A DNA stretch of 64,000 nt from Arthrobacter pascens (GCF_017052465.1 NZ_JAFHKT010000116.1:1-64000), one strand, 5' to 3'. Shown: positions 33,966 through 42,852, counted from the first letter of the stretch. The notes: generated by a model not told the origin, from the sequence alone. Translations and numbers: made by a program.

Positions 33966-35045
33966 ATGTACAAAATCCCAGCAGTGTGGATGCGGGGCGG
34001 CACCAGCAAGTGCTGGGTCTTCGAGTGGGACAACCTTCAGGTCCCCGGGAAGAGTGTGGACGAAGTTCTCCTGCGCCTTTTCGGCAGCCCCGACAACCGT
34101 CAGGTCGACGGCGTCGGCGGCGGAACGTCAACGACGAGCAAAGCTGTCATCCTCTCCCGCTCCCTAACCGACGACGCTGACGTCGACTACACGTTTGCCC
34201 AAGTCGCCATTGATGAGCAGAAAGTGGACTGGGGAAGCAACTGCGGCAACTGCTCAGCAGTCGTTGCACCGTATGCCATTGAACGAGGCTGGGTCTCCCC
34301 GGGCCAGCAGAGCACATCGGTCAGGACCCTGAACACCAACACCGACCAGCTCATCCTGCAGAAGGTTCCCACCCCGAACGGCGAGCTCCAGGACCCCGGC
34401 ACCCAAATGATTCCGGGCGTGCCGTTCCCCGGGCTGGCGGTTGGCATGGGCTTCCTGGATCCTGCGGGCCGGACCACCGGAAAGCTGTTCCCCACCGGAG
34501 AACCGCTGGACAAGGTGACATTCGACGGGCAGGAGGTACCGGCCACGCTCATTGACGCCGGCGCTCCCCTGATCATCCTCGACGCCGTCTCGATCGGCCT
34601 GACTGGCCACGAGACCGCCGCTGACATCGATGGCCAGGCGACACTCCTCGTCCACCTCGACGATGTACGCCGAGATGCTGCCGTCCGCATGGGCCTTGCG
34701 GTGACCAGGGCAGAGGCAGCACGCGCCATTCCGAAACTTGCACTCGTGGCCAGGGCATCGCCGAACGACGAAGCTGACCTCATCGTCCGAATGCTGTCCA
34801 TGGGCAAACTCCACCCTGCTCTCGCAATCACCGGAAGTGTAGCGCTCACCATGGCTGCGCAGCACGAGGGCACCGTGGTCCGGGACCTGCTGTCCATGGA
34901 TCCTTCATCCGGCCTCGTCATGCGCACGCCTGCAGGCGTCGTTCAGACCTGGGCGGAACTACGTGACGGCGTCCCCGTTGTCGGCACGCTTCGAAGCGCC
35001 CGCCGCATAGCTGACGCAGAACTGCTGCTTCCAGGCACCTGGTAA
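33966..35045 (+). CDS. PrpF-family carboxylate isomerase
   Basis: A 359-aa member of the PrpF/DUF453 family (2-methylaconitate isomerase, 4-oxalomesaconate tautomerase and aconitate isomerase relatives). It opens YKIPAVWMRGGTSKCWVF, has the lysine motif GGGTSTTSKAVIL and the cysteine motif WGSNCGNCSAVVAPYAIERG, with IDAGAPLIIL in the second half. These enzymes move a double bond or flip cis/trans in unsaturated tricarboxylates by proton transfer. No AcnD-type aconitase or prp genes are nearby, so the methylcitrate role is unlikely. With tricarboxylate transporters downstream, an aconitate or oxalomesaconate-like substrate is a fair inference. Confidence 0.85.
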   Translation: MYKIPAVWMRGGTSKCWVFEWDNLQVPGKSVDEVLLRLFGSPDNRQVDGVGGGTSTTSKAVILSRSLTDDADVDYTFAQVAIDEQKVDWGSNCGNCSAVVAPYAIERGWVSPGQQSTSVRTLNTNTDQLILQKVPTPNGELQDPGTQMIPGVPFPGLAVGMGFLDPAGRTTGKLFPTGEPLDKVTFDGQEVPATLIDAGAPLIILDAVSIGLTGHETAADIDGQATLLVHLDDVRRDAAVRMGLAVTRAEAARAIPKLALVARASPNDEADLIVRMLSMGKLHPALAITGSVALTMAAQHEGTVVRDLLSMDPSSGLVMRTPAGVVQTWAELRDGVPVVGTLRSARRIADAELLLPGTW

Positions 35046-35128
35046 GCGGAATCCAACAAAGCCTTCCCATGCCTGGTACGCCGCATTGGTGTTGCATGGT
35101 GGTAGGCACTTAATCAAAGGACCTCTCA

Positions 35129-36328
35129 ATGACGAGCAGTAAGTCATCCTTGGAGCCGCCCGGAACTTCCCGGGAAGGCAGCGTCGGACAGACCGAGCAG
35201 CCCGATCCGCCCAAACACTCCCGACGGACCGTCCTTGCCGCCGTCGGTGCCTTCGCACTTCTTGGCACGGCGACCACGGTCCTCGGCGGGAGCCTTTTGA
35301 ACCCGCCGTCCAGCACGGAAGACGGAGACTTCAGCGGCGAAACGCTTGAGTTCCTCATCCCCCTTGCCTCTGGCGGCGGAACAGACACGTGGGCTCGTTT
35401 CATCGGGACGGAACTGACAAACTACGTCCCTGGACGTCCCGGGTTCGCACCCGTGAACGAAGCTGGCGGAGAAGGCATTCTGGGGACAAACAGGTTCGCC
35501 CGCTCAGCCAAGACAGACGGTACCGAACTCCTCGTCGGCACGGCATCCACCGTTGTGCCATGGGTCCTGGGACGCTCGGCGGTCAAGTACTCCTTCGAAG
35601 ACCTGAAGCCTGTCGTCGTCAACGGAACTGGCGGAGTCATCTACGCCCGGGCCGAAGCCGGGGTAGCCGGCCTTCAGGACCTGATCAACCGGGATACACC
35701 ACTGGAATTCGGCGGCATCAGTGCCACGGGCCTGGACATCACCACCTTGGTGGCTTTCGACCTGCTCGAAGCCGATGTCACAAGCACATTTGGCTTTGAA
35801 GGCCGAGGACCCGTCAACCTGGCCCTCCAGCGCGGTGAAATCGACGTCGACTACCAGACCACCTCCGCCTACGCGTCTGCAGTCGCTGGCATCGCCAAGG
35901 AAGGCAAAGCCGTCGTCCTTATGTCCTTCGGCCAGCTGAACGATGCGGGGGAAGTAATCCGTGACCCGAACTTCCCTGACGTGCCCACGGTCGCAGAAGC
36001 CTACGAAACGCTCCACGGAAAGAAGCCCTCCGGCGAAAAGTACGAGGCCTACAAGACCCTTCTCGGACTGACGTACACCTACCAAAAGGGACTGTGGGTT
36101 CCACAGGAGACCCCGGAGAACGCCTACAGGCTGCTGCGCGAATCCAGCGAAAAGCTCGGCACCGATCCCGGATTCCAGGAAAAGGCATCCAAAGTCCTGG
36201 GCGGCTATCCCCTGGTAGCCGACTCCGGCGTGGCAGACCGCGTCCGGGACGCCTACACAGTCAGCAGCTCCGTACGGTCCTATGTCACTGGGCTGCTCGC
36301 GGACAAATACAACATCCACGTTGAATAA
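35129..36328 (+). CDS. Tripartite tricarboxylate transporter, binding protein (TctC/Bug)
   Basis: A 399-aa extracytoplasmic solute-binding protein of the TctC/Bug family. After a 30-residue polar tail comes HSRRTVLAAVGAFALLG, a twin-arginine-type signal or anchor (Arg32-Arg33); the mature domain starts near SGETLEFLIPLASGGGTDTW, the Bug ligand-binding start, with GGEGILGTNRFA next. There is no lipobox cysteine, so the protein may stay anchored by its N-terminal helix. It precedes the TctA-TctB gene by eight bases. Confidence 0.88.
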   Translation: MTSSKSSLEPPGTSREGSVGQTEQPDPPKHSRRTVLAAVGAFALLGTATTVLGGSLLNPPSSTEDGDFSGETLEFLIPLASGGGTDTWARFIGTELTNYVPGRPGFAPVNEAGGEGILGTNRFARSAKTDGTELLVGTASTVVPWVLGRSAVKYSFEDLKPVVVNGTGGVIYARAEAGVAGLQDLINRDTPLEFGGISATGLDITTLVAFDLLEADVTSTFGFEGRGPVNLALQRGEIDVDYQTTSAYASAVAGIAKEGKAVVLMSFGQLNDAGEVIRDPNFPDVPTVAEAYETLHGKKPSGEKYEAYKTLLGLTYTYQKGLWVPQETPENAYRLLRESSEKLGTDPGFQEKASKVLGGYPLVADSGVADRVRDAYTVSSSVRSYVTGLLADKYNIHVE

Positions 36329-36336
36329 GGACCATC

Positions 36337-38307
36337 ATGCTTGACTCCGCAATGGCAGCGCTGGCATCCCTCGCTGATCCTTCCCTTCTCATCATGCTCC
36401 TGATCGGCACCGTCGCCGGTCTGATCATGGGCCTCATTCCGGGATTGGGCGGCACAGGCGCCGTCGCGATCCTGCTGCCCATCACATTCGGCATGGAACC
36501 GCCCCAGGCTCTGGCGCTCCTCATCGGTGCCCTCGCCGTCGTCCACACGTCGGACACCGTCTCCGCGGTACTGCTCGGGGCCCCAGGGTCCGCCTCGGCC
36601 AGCGTCACGATGCTCGACGGATACTCCATGGCAAAGAAGGGGCAGGCCGCCCGAGCCCTGACCCTGGCCTTCCTCTCCTCCATGGCCGGCGGCATCATCG
36701 GCGCCATCGGCCTGACCCTGGCCATCCCGCTCGCCCGACCGCTGGTCCTTTCCTTCGCCAGCCCCGAGCTCTTTATGCTCACCGTCCTCGGTGTAGCTTT
36801 GGCCGCGGTCCTGTCCCGCGGAAACATCATCAAGGGAGTCTCCGCAGGCCTCCTGGGCCTCATACTCGGCATGGTCGGCACGTCACCCACCACCGCAGAG
36901 GAACGCTTCACCTTCGGCAGCCTCTTCCTCGGCGACGGCCTGTCACTCGTAGCCGTCGCTTTGGGCATCTTCGGCCTCGCCGAGATCGCCTCACGTGCAA
37001 GCCAGCGCCGCGGACAGAAGGAAACCATCACCCTCGGCGGCGGCTGGGGCCAAGGCATCCGCGAGTGGCTCACCCACTGGACCCAGGTTATTCGCGGAGC
37101 CCTTATCGGCATCTGGGCCGGCGTCCTGCCCGGCGTCGGCGCCACCGCCGGAACCTGGCTGGCCTACGGCCAGGCCGTTGCAACGGCCAAGGACAAGCGC
37201 CAGTTCGGCAAGGGCGACCCCCGCGGCATCGTTGGCCCTGAAAGTGCCAACAACTCCGTGGAAGCCGGCGACCTGATCCCCACCCTGCTGTTCGGCATCC
37301 CGGGCGGCGTCCCTTCAGCGATGCTCCTGGGCATGCTCCTTACTTACGGCATCCAGCCTGGACCCTCCATCATCACCGAACACCTGGACCTGATGTACCT
37401 GATCGTTTGGTCCTTCGCGATCGCTTCGATCTTGGGCGCGCTGTTCTGCTTCCTGAGCGTCAAGCAGCTCGCCAAGCTCACCAAGGTCCCCTTCGCAGTT
37501 CTGGCAGCAGGCCTGGTGGCCGTCATGCTCCTGGGCTCCTTCCAGGAAGGCGGCCAGCTCGGCGACCTCTGGATCATGATCATCCTTGGCATCTTCGGCT
37601 GGCTGTTGAAGTCCACCGGATTCCCCAGGGCACCTTTCCTCATCGGCTTCGTCCTGGCCATCCCGCTGGAACGCTACTACTTCCTCACGGACAGCCTGTA
37701 CGAAGGATTCGACTGGATGGCCCGCCCTGGCGTCCTGGTCTTCCTGGCCATACTGATCTTGCCGATGATCTGGGCCTTCATGAAGTTCATCCGCGCACGC
37801 CGGAAGACCAACCTGGACGACGGTCACCGGGACGAACAGCCCGAGGACGACGAAGCGCCGCTGAAGAATTCAACCTGGTCCCTCGTGGCGTCAGGCATTT
37901 TCGCCCTCGCCTTCGCTGCAGCCCTGATCTCCTCCGCATCATTCTCGCCGGAAGCGCGGCTCGTCCCGCAGCTGGTGAGCATCGGCGGCCTGGTGTTCTC
38001 TGGAATCTTGCTGTTCATCGAGATTCGGACTCGTCTTCGGGCCAAGGCCGGGCGCGCAGGGTGGACCCTCGATGCCGGCTTCGCACTCAAAACCTTCGTC
38101 TGGATGACAGGATTCCTCGCCCTCACCGCAGTCTTCGGATACCTGATCGCGGTAACCATCTTCATCCCCGCGTTCCTGCTGGTGGTCGCAAGGGCACGGC
38201 TAAAGGTCGCCATCATCTACACCGGAGTTCTGTACATCGTGCTCCTTGCCCTTCCCTCCCTACTGCCGATCGACTTGCCCCAGGGCTGGCTCAACACCCT
38301 GGTTTAG
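36337..38307 (+). CDS. Tripartite tricarboxylate transporter permease, TctA-TctB fusion
   Basis: A 656-aa membrane protein. Residues 1 to about 490 are TctA (large permease, about 12 helices) with GLIPGLGGTGAVAILLPITF, VHTSDTVSAVLLGAPGSASA and GVLPGVGATAGTWLAYGQA. A charged cytosolic linker (RRKTNLDDGHRDEQPEDDEA) leads to residues 510-656, which have the four-helix layout of TctB (small subunit): STWSLVASGIFALAFAAALI to the end. In most bacteria TctB is a separate, upstream gene; here no separate tctB is present and the C-terminal domain fills the gap. Together with the binding protein it forms a sodium- or proton-driven carboxylate importer. Confidence 0.87.
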   Translation: MLDSAMAALASLADPSLLIMLLIGTVAGLIMGLIPGLGGTGAVAILLPITFGMEPPQALALLIGALAVVHTSDTVSAVLLGAPGSASASVTMLDGYSMAKKGQAARALTLAFLSSMAGGIIGAIGLTLAIPLARPLVLSFASPELFMLTVLGVALAAVLSRGNIIKGVSAGLLGLILGMVGTSPTTAEERFTFGSLFLGDGLSLVAVALGIFGLAEIASRASQRRGQKETITLGGGWGQGIREWLTHWTQVIRGALIGIWAGVLPGVGATAGTWLAYGQAVATAKDKRQFGKGDPRGIVGPESANNSVEAGDLIPTLLFGIPGGVPSAMLLGMLLTYGIQPGPSIITEHLDLMYLIVWSFAIASILGALFCFLSVKQLAKLTKVPFAVLAAGLVAVMLLGSFQEGGQLGDLWIMIILGIFGWLLKSTGFPRAPFLIGFVLAIPLERYYFLTDSLYEGFDWMARPGVLVFLAILILPMIWAFMKFIRARRKTNLDDGHRDEQPEDDEAPLKNSTWSLVASGIFALAFAAALISSASFSPEARLVPQLVSIGGLVFSGILLFIEIRTRLRAKAGRAGWTLDAGFALKTFVWMTGFLALTAVFGYLIAVTIFIPAFLLVVARARLKVAIIYTGVLYIVLLALPSLLPIDLPQGWLNTLV

Positions 38308-38347
38308 TTCTCAGACGCCGCACATTGAAAGCCATTGGAGAAAACAC

Positions 38348-38728
38348 ATGACGGTACTCGTAGCCTATGCACCCGCAGCGGAAGGCAGGGAGGCGCTCAC
38401 AGAGGGCATCAAAGAAGCCCATCTGAGAAAGGCCGACCTGCTCATCGTGAATATCGGACGTGGACACCACGACCTGGAGGCGCAGGAAGTGCAGGAACTG
38501 GAAGGCCAGTTGACCGCCGCCGGCCTTGCCCTGACCATCGAATCCTCTGTCCTGGCCGATCCGGGGGACGCCGTGATCCAGATTGCCCAGGAACGAAACG
38601 TCGACATGATCGTCATTGGACTCCGGCACCGGTCCATGGTGGGCAAGCTCATACTTGGCAGCACCGTCCAACGGATACTGCTTGACGCCACCTGCCCCGT
38701 GCTCGCCGTCCGGGCGGACAAACTCTGA
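38348..38728 (+). CDS. Universal stress protein (UspA family)
   Basis: A 126-aa single-domain Usp: VLVAYAPAAEGREAL at the start, a VDMIVIGLRHRSMVGKLILGS ATP-site-like loop (the usual second Gly is Arg) and CPVLAVRADKL at the end. Cytosolic, possibly nucleotide-binding. It lies 40 bases after the TctA-TctB gene; UspA proteins are often paired with transporters of this class. ATG 38348 is chosen over longer frames that run into the permease gene. Confidence 0.85.
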   Translation: MTVLVAYAPAAEGREALTEGIKEAHLRKADLLIVNIGRGHHDLEAQEVQELEGQLTAAGLALTIESSVLADPGDAVIQIAQERNVDMIVIGLRHRSMVGKLILGSTVQRILLDATCPVLAVRADKL

Positions 38729-38839
38729 CCCGACGCCCTTTGACTGCCGGCCCAAACGTCCGGCACGCGTGCTGCCGTTCCCGCACTCCATCGCAACAGG
38801 TAGCCCGAAGGACGGGCGCGAGGACTACGCAGCATGCAA

Positions 38840-38874
38840 AGGAGGCAGGGGGACACACTGTCACCCTGCCTCCT
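38840..38874. terminator. Hairpin after the usp gene
   Basis: A 15-bp stem with one mismatch (38840-38854 with 38860-38874) and a 5-nt loop, in the 207-bp gap between usp and the 86-aa gene. It may end or attenuate the prpF-tctC-tctAB-usp transcript. No T tail is seen. Confidence 0.5.
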
Positions 38875-38935
38875 CCTACGACTATTCCCCCGCGCGGTCC
38901 GTTCCTCAGACGATCTCTCGATCAAGGAGACCTCC

Positions 38936-39196
38936 ATGATTTACCGTCCCCAGCCGGCCAACCCGCATATGGGATCCCCGACTCCGCAGCCAGTTCCCAA
39001 CTGGTCCAAACTGTCCCGCACCGATGAAGTCGAGATCCACTGCGACGGCCGGCCCGTGACTTCAGGACGCATCGACATGCTCGCCATGGACGGCAGCATG
39101 CTCTGGATACAACAGAATGAAGGTAGAGGCCGAGCACTCTTCCTTCGCAGCGACGGGTTGCGCGTTTACCGACTGCCCGCCAGTCGAAACACATAG
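38936..39196 (+). CDS. Conserved-looking small protein, unknown function
   Basis: An 86-aa protein with no signal or membrane segment. A Pro-rich start (RPQPANPHMGSPTPQP) is followed by a compact domain (VEIHCDGRPVTSGRIDMLAM, then LWIQQNEGRGRALFLRSDG) that reads like a small beta barrel. AAGGAGA lies six bases before ATG 38936, a strong ribosome binding site. No family recognised. It sits between the tricarboxylate transporter and the MatC-type carrier. Confidence 0.6.
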   Translation: MIYRPQPANPHMGSPTPQPVPNWSKLSRTDEVEIHCDGRPVTSGRIDMLAMDGSMLWIQQNEGRGRALFLRSDGLRVYRLPASRNT

Positions 39197-39281
39197 AGCC
39201 TGGGCAACGTCCCCTCCCCAAGCCCTCGGCAGCGCCGTCGAGGCCTCCCTCGCAGGAGCCACTCAATGAGGAGAACCCACC

Positions 39282-40727
39282 ATGACTAAGACTGCGGACC
39301 GAACTGTCGCCCCCTCGGCCGACACCCGCGACGACCTTTCCGCGCGTCCTGACCGTCGCCGCCGTATCCTGCTCGTGGCGGTGGCCGCATTCGCGGTTCT
39401 GGGTCTGGCCGCCCTTCTGCTGGGGGGTACCCTTTTCAGCCCGGCGGCGACGGCGGAATCTGAACCGACCATGACCGCCGTCCAGATCATCCCGCTCGTC
39501 GTCCTCGTCGTGATGTTCGTGGTCGCCACGAAATGGCCGCTGAACATCGGGGTGATGGGGCTTGTCGCATCCTTCGGCGTCGGCTACTTCATGCTCGGAA
39601 TGACAGACAAGGAGATCCTCGCGGAGTTCCCCGCCAGCATCGTCCTAACAATCATCGGGGTTACCTACTTTTTCAGCATGGCGCAAAAGAACGGCACGAT
39701 CGACGTCATCGTCCAAAACTGCGTGCGCCTCGTCAGAGGCAAGACACTGCTGCTCCCGTGGGTGTTCTTCCTCATGGCTGCTGCCCTGACGGCACTGGGC
39801 ACTTTCTCCCCGGCCGCCGTCGCCCTGCTGGCACCGGCCGCCATCGGATTCGCCTACGAATCCCGCATCCATCCGGTACTGATGGGCGCGTTCATCATCA
39901 ACGGAGCCCACGCAGGCGGCTTCTCTCCGCTGTCCGTGGCCGGAGTTCTGGTGCACGACATCGCCATGGAGAACGGCTTCCCCATCTCCCAAGGCGCACT
40001 CTTCGCCGCCAGCTTCGCGCTTAACCTCATCCTCTCCGTACTGACCATCGTTCTCTTTGCCCTCCTTGGCAAACTGCGCGACGGCAGGGGCGGCCAGCAC
40101 GTCGAACTCGATGCTTCCCGTACAAGCCGTCCACACGGCCAGCAGATCCTCACACTGGTGCTGATCGCAGCGATGCTGGTATGCACCCTGGGCTTCCACA
40201 TGCCGATCGGCTTTGTCGCCCTCTCCGCCGGACTCCTGCTGGCACTGATCAACATCAAGGAACACCAGACCTTCATCGGCGGCATCTCCTGGTCCACGGT
40301 GCTGCTGGTAGCCGGCATGATCACCTACGTCTCCCTGCTCCAGCACGTGGGCGTCATCGACACCCTCGCTGAGCAGGCCTTGGCGCTTGGCGCTCCCCTG
40401 CTCATCGCGCTGGTCCTCTGCTACGTGATCGGCGTCGGCTCGGCCTTCGCTTCGTCAACAGCTTTGCTCACCGCCTTCATCCCCATGGCAGGCCCGCTCC
40501 TGGCCACCAGCGCGTTGAGCGCCTCTGGAACAGTCGCTGCCCTGGCCATCGCCGCAACCGTTGTGGACGTCTCCCCCTTCTCCACTGACGGCGCCCTGAT
40601 CGTCGCCAACGCCCGCGAGGACGACAGGCAGCGCGTGTACCGCCAGCTGATGATCTACGCCGGCGCAGTCGTGCTGGTCGCCCCGCTGCTGGCGTGGGCC
40701 GTGCTGGTACCCACCGGCATTATGTGA
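39282..40727 (+). CDS. MatC-type dicarboxylate carrier (SLC13/IT superfamily)
   Basis: A 481-aa permease with about 12 hydrophobic segments. Its main body resembles the MatC malonate/dicarboxylate carrier family: TKWPLNIGVMGLVASFGVG, GVTYFFSMAQKNGTIDVIV, GAFIINGAHAGGFSPLSVAG (pore-loop-like) and ATVVDVSPFSTDGALIVANA. An extra N-terminal part (residues 1-65) has basic RPDRRRR, a membrane helix and GGTLFSPAA, and resembles the N terminus of the TctC protein in this locus. It is a second carboxylate importer in the locus and the last gene before convergent dinB. Confidence 0.82.
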   Translation: MTKTADRTVAPSADTRDDLSARPDRRRRILLVAVAAFAVLGLAALLLGGTLFSPAATAESEPTMTAVQIIPLVVLVVMFVVATKWPLNIGVMGLVASFGVGYFMLGMTDKEILAEFPASIVLTIIGVTYFFSMAQKNGTIDVIVQNCVRLVRGKTLLLPWVFFLMAAALTALGTFSPAAVALLAPAAIGFAYESRIHPVLMGAFIINGAHAGGFSPLSVAGVLVHDIAMENGFPISQGALFAASFALNLILSVLTIVLFALLGKLRDGRGGQHVELDASRTSRPHGQQILTLVLIAAMLVCTLGFHMPIGFVALSAGLLLALINIKEHQTFIGGISWSTVLLVAGMITYVSLLQHVGVIDTLAEQALALGAPLLIALVLCYVIGVGSAFASSTALLTAFIPMAGPLLATSALSASGTVAALAIAATVVDVSPFSTDGALIVANAREDDRQRVYRQLMIYAGAVVLVAPLLAWAVLVPTGIM

Positions 40728-40764
40728 CGGTCCCGCCCCGCTGGTCAGGAAGGGAGCGACGCCG

Positions 40765-41838
40765 TCACCAACCGCCGCGCGTCGGCGTATGCCCCTTTCG
40801 GGCATCGTCGGGCATTGCCATTTCGGCCCGCAGGCCCAGCAGACGAATCGGACGGCCCGCTTCGATTGCGGCTGCGAGGTCCAAGGCCCTCGCGAGGATT
40901 TCATTCCGGTCGAATGTCTCGGGAATCTTCCTCGCGTGGGTCTTGGTGAAGAACGGCGCGTACCGAACCTTGAGGGTCAGCCCAATCACGGGCCGTCCTT
41001 CGGCCACAACATCCTCAAGGACATGCGCTGTCAGCTCCCTCACGGCGTCGTCCACCTGGGCGGGCTCGGTCAGGTCCCGCTGGAAGGTGGTCTCCCGGCT
41101 ATGCCCGCGGGCAACCCACGGGGTGTCGTCCACAACGCTGGCGCCGTCCCCGCGTCCGAGCTCCGCGTACCAAGGACCCATCCTGGGGCCGAACTCCGGG
41201 ACCAGGTCTTGGGGGTCGGACGCGGCGAGCTCGGCGACGGTGTTGATGCCGAGTTTGGCAAGCCGGCCCGATACTTTGGTTCCGACGCCCCACAAATCCT
41301 TGGTGGGCCGACTGCCCATGACGTCGAGCCAGTTCGCGGCAGTGAGACGGAAGACGCCGGCCGGCTTACCGAAACCGGTGGCAACCTTGGCGCGGACCAA
41401 GGTGTCGCCGATGCCCACGCTGCAATGCAGCTGCGTCCGCTCCAGGACAGCGGCCTGCACCTGCCGGGCGTAGGCTTCCGGATTCTCTGTCTCAGTGCCT
41501 ACAAAGGCTTCATCCCAACCCAGCACCTGCACGGTGGCGCCGGGCTGCGCGCGCAGGGTGGCCATCACCGTTTCAGACGCCGCGAGGTAAGCCTCCTGAT
41601 CGACGGGCAGGATCACGGCGTCGGGCACTTTCCGGGCCGCAATGCGTAAGGGCATTCCCGAACCCACGCCGAACGCCCTGGCTTCGTAGGATGCGGTCGA
41701 CACCACAGCCCGTTCCGTAGGATCGCCCCGACCGCCGACAATGATCGGCTTGCCCGCAAGCTCCGGCCGCCGGAGCACTTCGACCGCCGCGATGAACTGG
41801 TCGAGATCGACGTGCAGCACCCACCGGATTCCACTCAC
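40765..41838 (-). CDS. dinB: DNA polymerase IV (Y family)
   Basis: A 357-aa translesion polymerase. Palm motifs are VLHVDLDQFIAAVEVLRRPEL near the N terminus and VLGWDEAFVGTE (catalytic acidic pair); the fingers carry AVVSTASYEARAFGVGSGMP, and the thumb has DLWGVGTKVSGRLAKLGI. The beta-clamp-binding tail is not obvious. GTG 41838 (VSGIRWVLHVDLDQ) is preferred over the longer frame, whose first 50 residues have no family match. Convergent with the MatC gene. Confidence 0.9.
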   Translation of the reverse strand: MSGIRWVLHVDLDQFIAAVEVLRRPELAGKPIIVGGRGDPTERAVVSTASYEARAFGVGSGMPLRIAARKVPDAVILPVDQEAYLAASETVMATLRAQPGATVQVLGWDEAFVGTETENPEAYARQVQAAVLERTQLHCSVGIGDTLVRAKVATGFGKPAGVFRLTAANWLDVMGSRPTKDLWGVGTKVSGRLAKLGINTVAELAASDPQDLVPEFGPRMGPWYAELGRGDGASVVDDTPWVARGHSRETTFQRDLTEPAQVDDAVRELTAHVLEDVVAEGRPVIGLTLKVRYAPFFTKTHARKIPETFDRNEILARALDLAAAIEAGRPIRLLGLRAEMAMPDDARKGHTPTRGGW

Positions 41839-41917
41839 GCCACCAGTCTGCCCTAAACATCCCTGGCAAGCATCGGCTCTCCACCGAGCTTGCGCGCTGA
41901 GTCTGCGGCCTCCTGAC

Positions 41918-42376
41918 CTACTTTGAATTCCAGCGGTGCCCCTGAAAGGCCAGCCAGGCGGTAGCCGCGATTGGCAGCAGCGGGAACACAAACTGGTCTT
42001 GGTTCATAGCGACCGCGACACCATTAATGATCCAGAGCACGGCCGTGATGACGGCCGCGGAGATCAGCGATTTCCGCGTGACGGGATATGAGGGCATCTC
42101 GATCCCTTCGGCGCGCAGTTGGCGTGTTTCGAGCACGGCAGCACGAATGAGGGGAACGACGACGGCGGCCAGCACGGCGAGCACGAACAGTGAGCGCCAC
42201 GGCTGCACAACGCCGACCGCCTCAAAGACGGACCCCAGGAGCGAGCCCAGCAGTAACAACCAGAACACAGCCCAGCCTGCCAGCCGCCGGCGTTTCGGCG
42301 GCATGCCGTCGAGCGAATCTGGCGGCCAGGACTGCCACCCGTACTTGTTACCGTCTCTGCCTGCCCCCGTGGTCAT
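41918..42376 (-). CDS. Hypothetical membrane protein
   Basis: A 152-aa protein with four hydrophobic segments (about residues 33-52, 62-80, 107-125 and 128-146) and a charged loop (ETRQLRAEGIEMP) in the middle. ATG 42376 (MTTGAGRDG) or GTG 42382. It ends 79 bases before the dinB start on the same strand. No family recognised. Confidence 0.65.
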   Translation of the reverse strand: MTTGAGRDGNKYGWQSWPPDSLDGMPPKRRRLAGWAVFWLLLLGSLLGSVFEAVGVVQPWRSLFVLAVLAAVVVPLIRAAVLETRQLRAEGIEMPSYPVTRKSLISAAVITAVLWIINGVAVAMNQDQFVFPLLPIAATAWLAFQGHRWNSK

Positions 42377-42484
42377 GCCCACAGACTACGGGCTTCGAGG
42401 TGCTGTCCACTGGCTAGGGTCTGCCGGAGCGGAAGGGAGGATCCACCAGGACAGTTCGCGGCCCCCTCGGGGTAAGCTCGGGTC

Positions 42485-42784
42485 GTGATTACCGGATCGG
42501 CTCCCCGCCACTCACGGATTGGCAAGCCGGCAGTACCCTGAGGTTCCGCTGGCGGTACCGACCGCGGCAGCAGGCCTTATCCTTCCTGCTCGTATCTCCC
42601 TGTCCACGGGCATCGCCTCTTCGACCGAGCCTACAAGCGGCTGGTCGATTGGGAGGTCACCCATTGGGCTGACCCTCAGATGACCAGGCCGGGCGAGACC
42701 AACAGCGGACACGGAGGGCGGGGCGTGTACTTCAAAGACCCCGCCGGGCATGCCGTCGAACTCATCACCCGGCCCTACCTCTAA
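42485..42784 (+). pseudogene. VOC (glyoxalase-fold) family remnant
   Basis: The last 60 codons before TAA 42784 read as the end of a VOC protein: FDRAYKRLVDW, WADPQMTRPGE, then GGRGVYFKDPAGHAVELI. Upstream the same frame meets a stop at 42539, and the expected AFLV-type strand appears in another frame (FLLVS near 42584), so at least one frameshift has occurred. GTG 42485 (reading VITG) looks like the old start. A decayed gene with deletions. Confidence 0.6.
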
Positions 42785-42793
42785 TAGCGCGGC

Positions 42794-42852
42794 GTGCACT
42801 TGGGGGGAAGCCTGCCCGGCGGGTTCCTGACAAGTCTTCCTCCAAAGTGCAC
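42794..42852. repeat. Imperfect inverted repeat after the VOC remnant
   Basis: A 17-nt arm beginning GTGCACTT (42794-42810) pairs with one ending AAGTGCAC (42836-42852) with two mismatches and a 25-nt loop. It may be an old terminator or an extragenic palindrome. Nothing else is seen from 42853 to 43087. Confidence 0.45.

Noticed and set aside
33966..35045. Methylcitrate-cycle gene prpF in its classical role
   Set aside because: No AcnD, prpB, prpC or prpD gene is adjacent, and the neighbours are carboxylate transporters.
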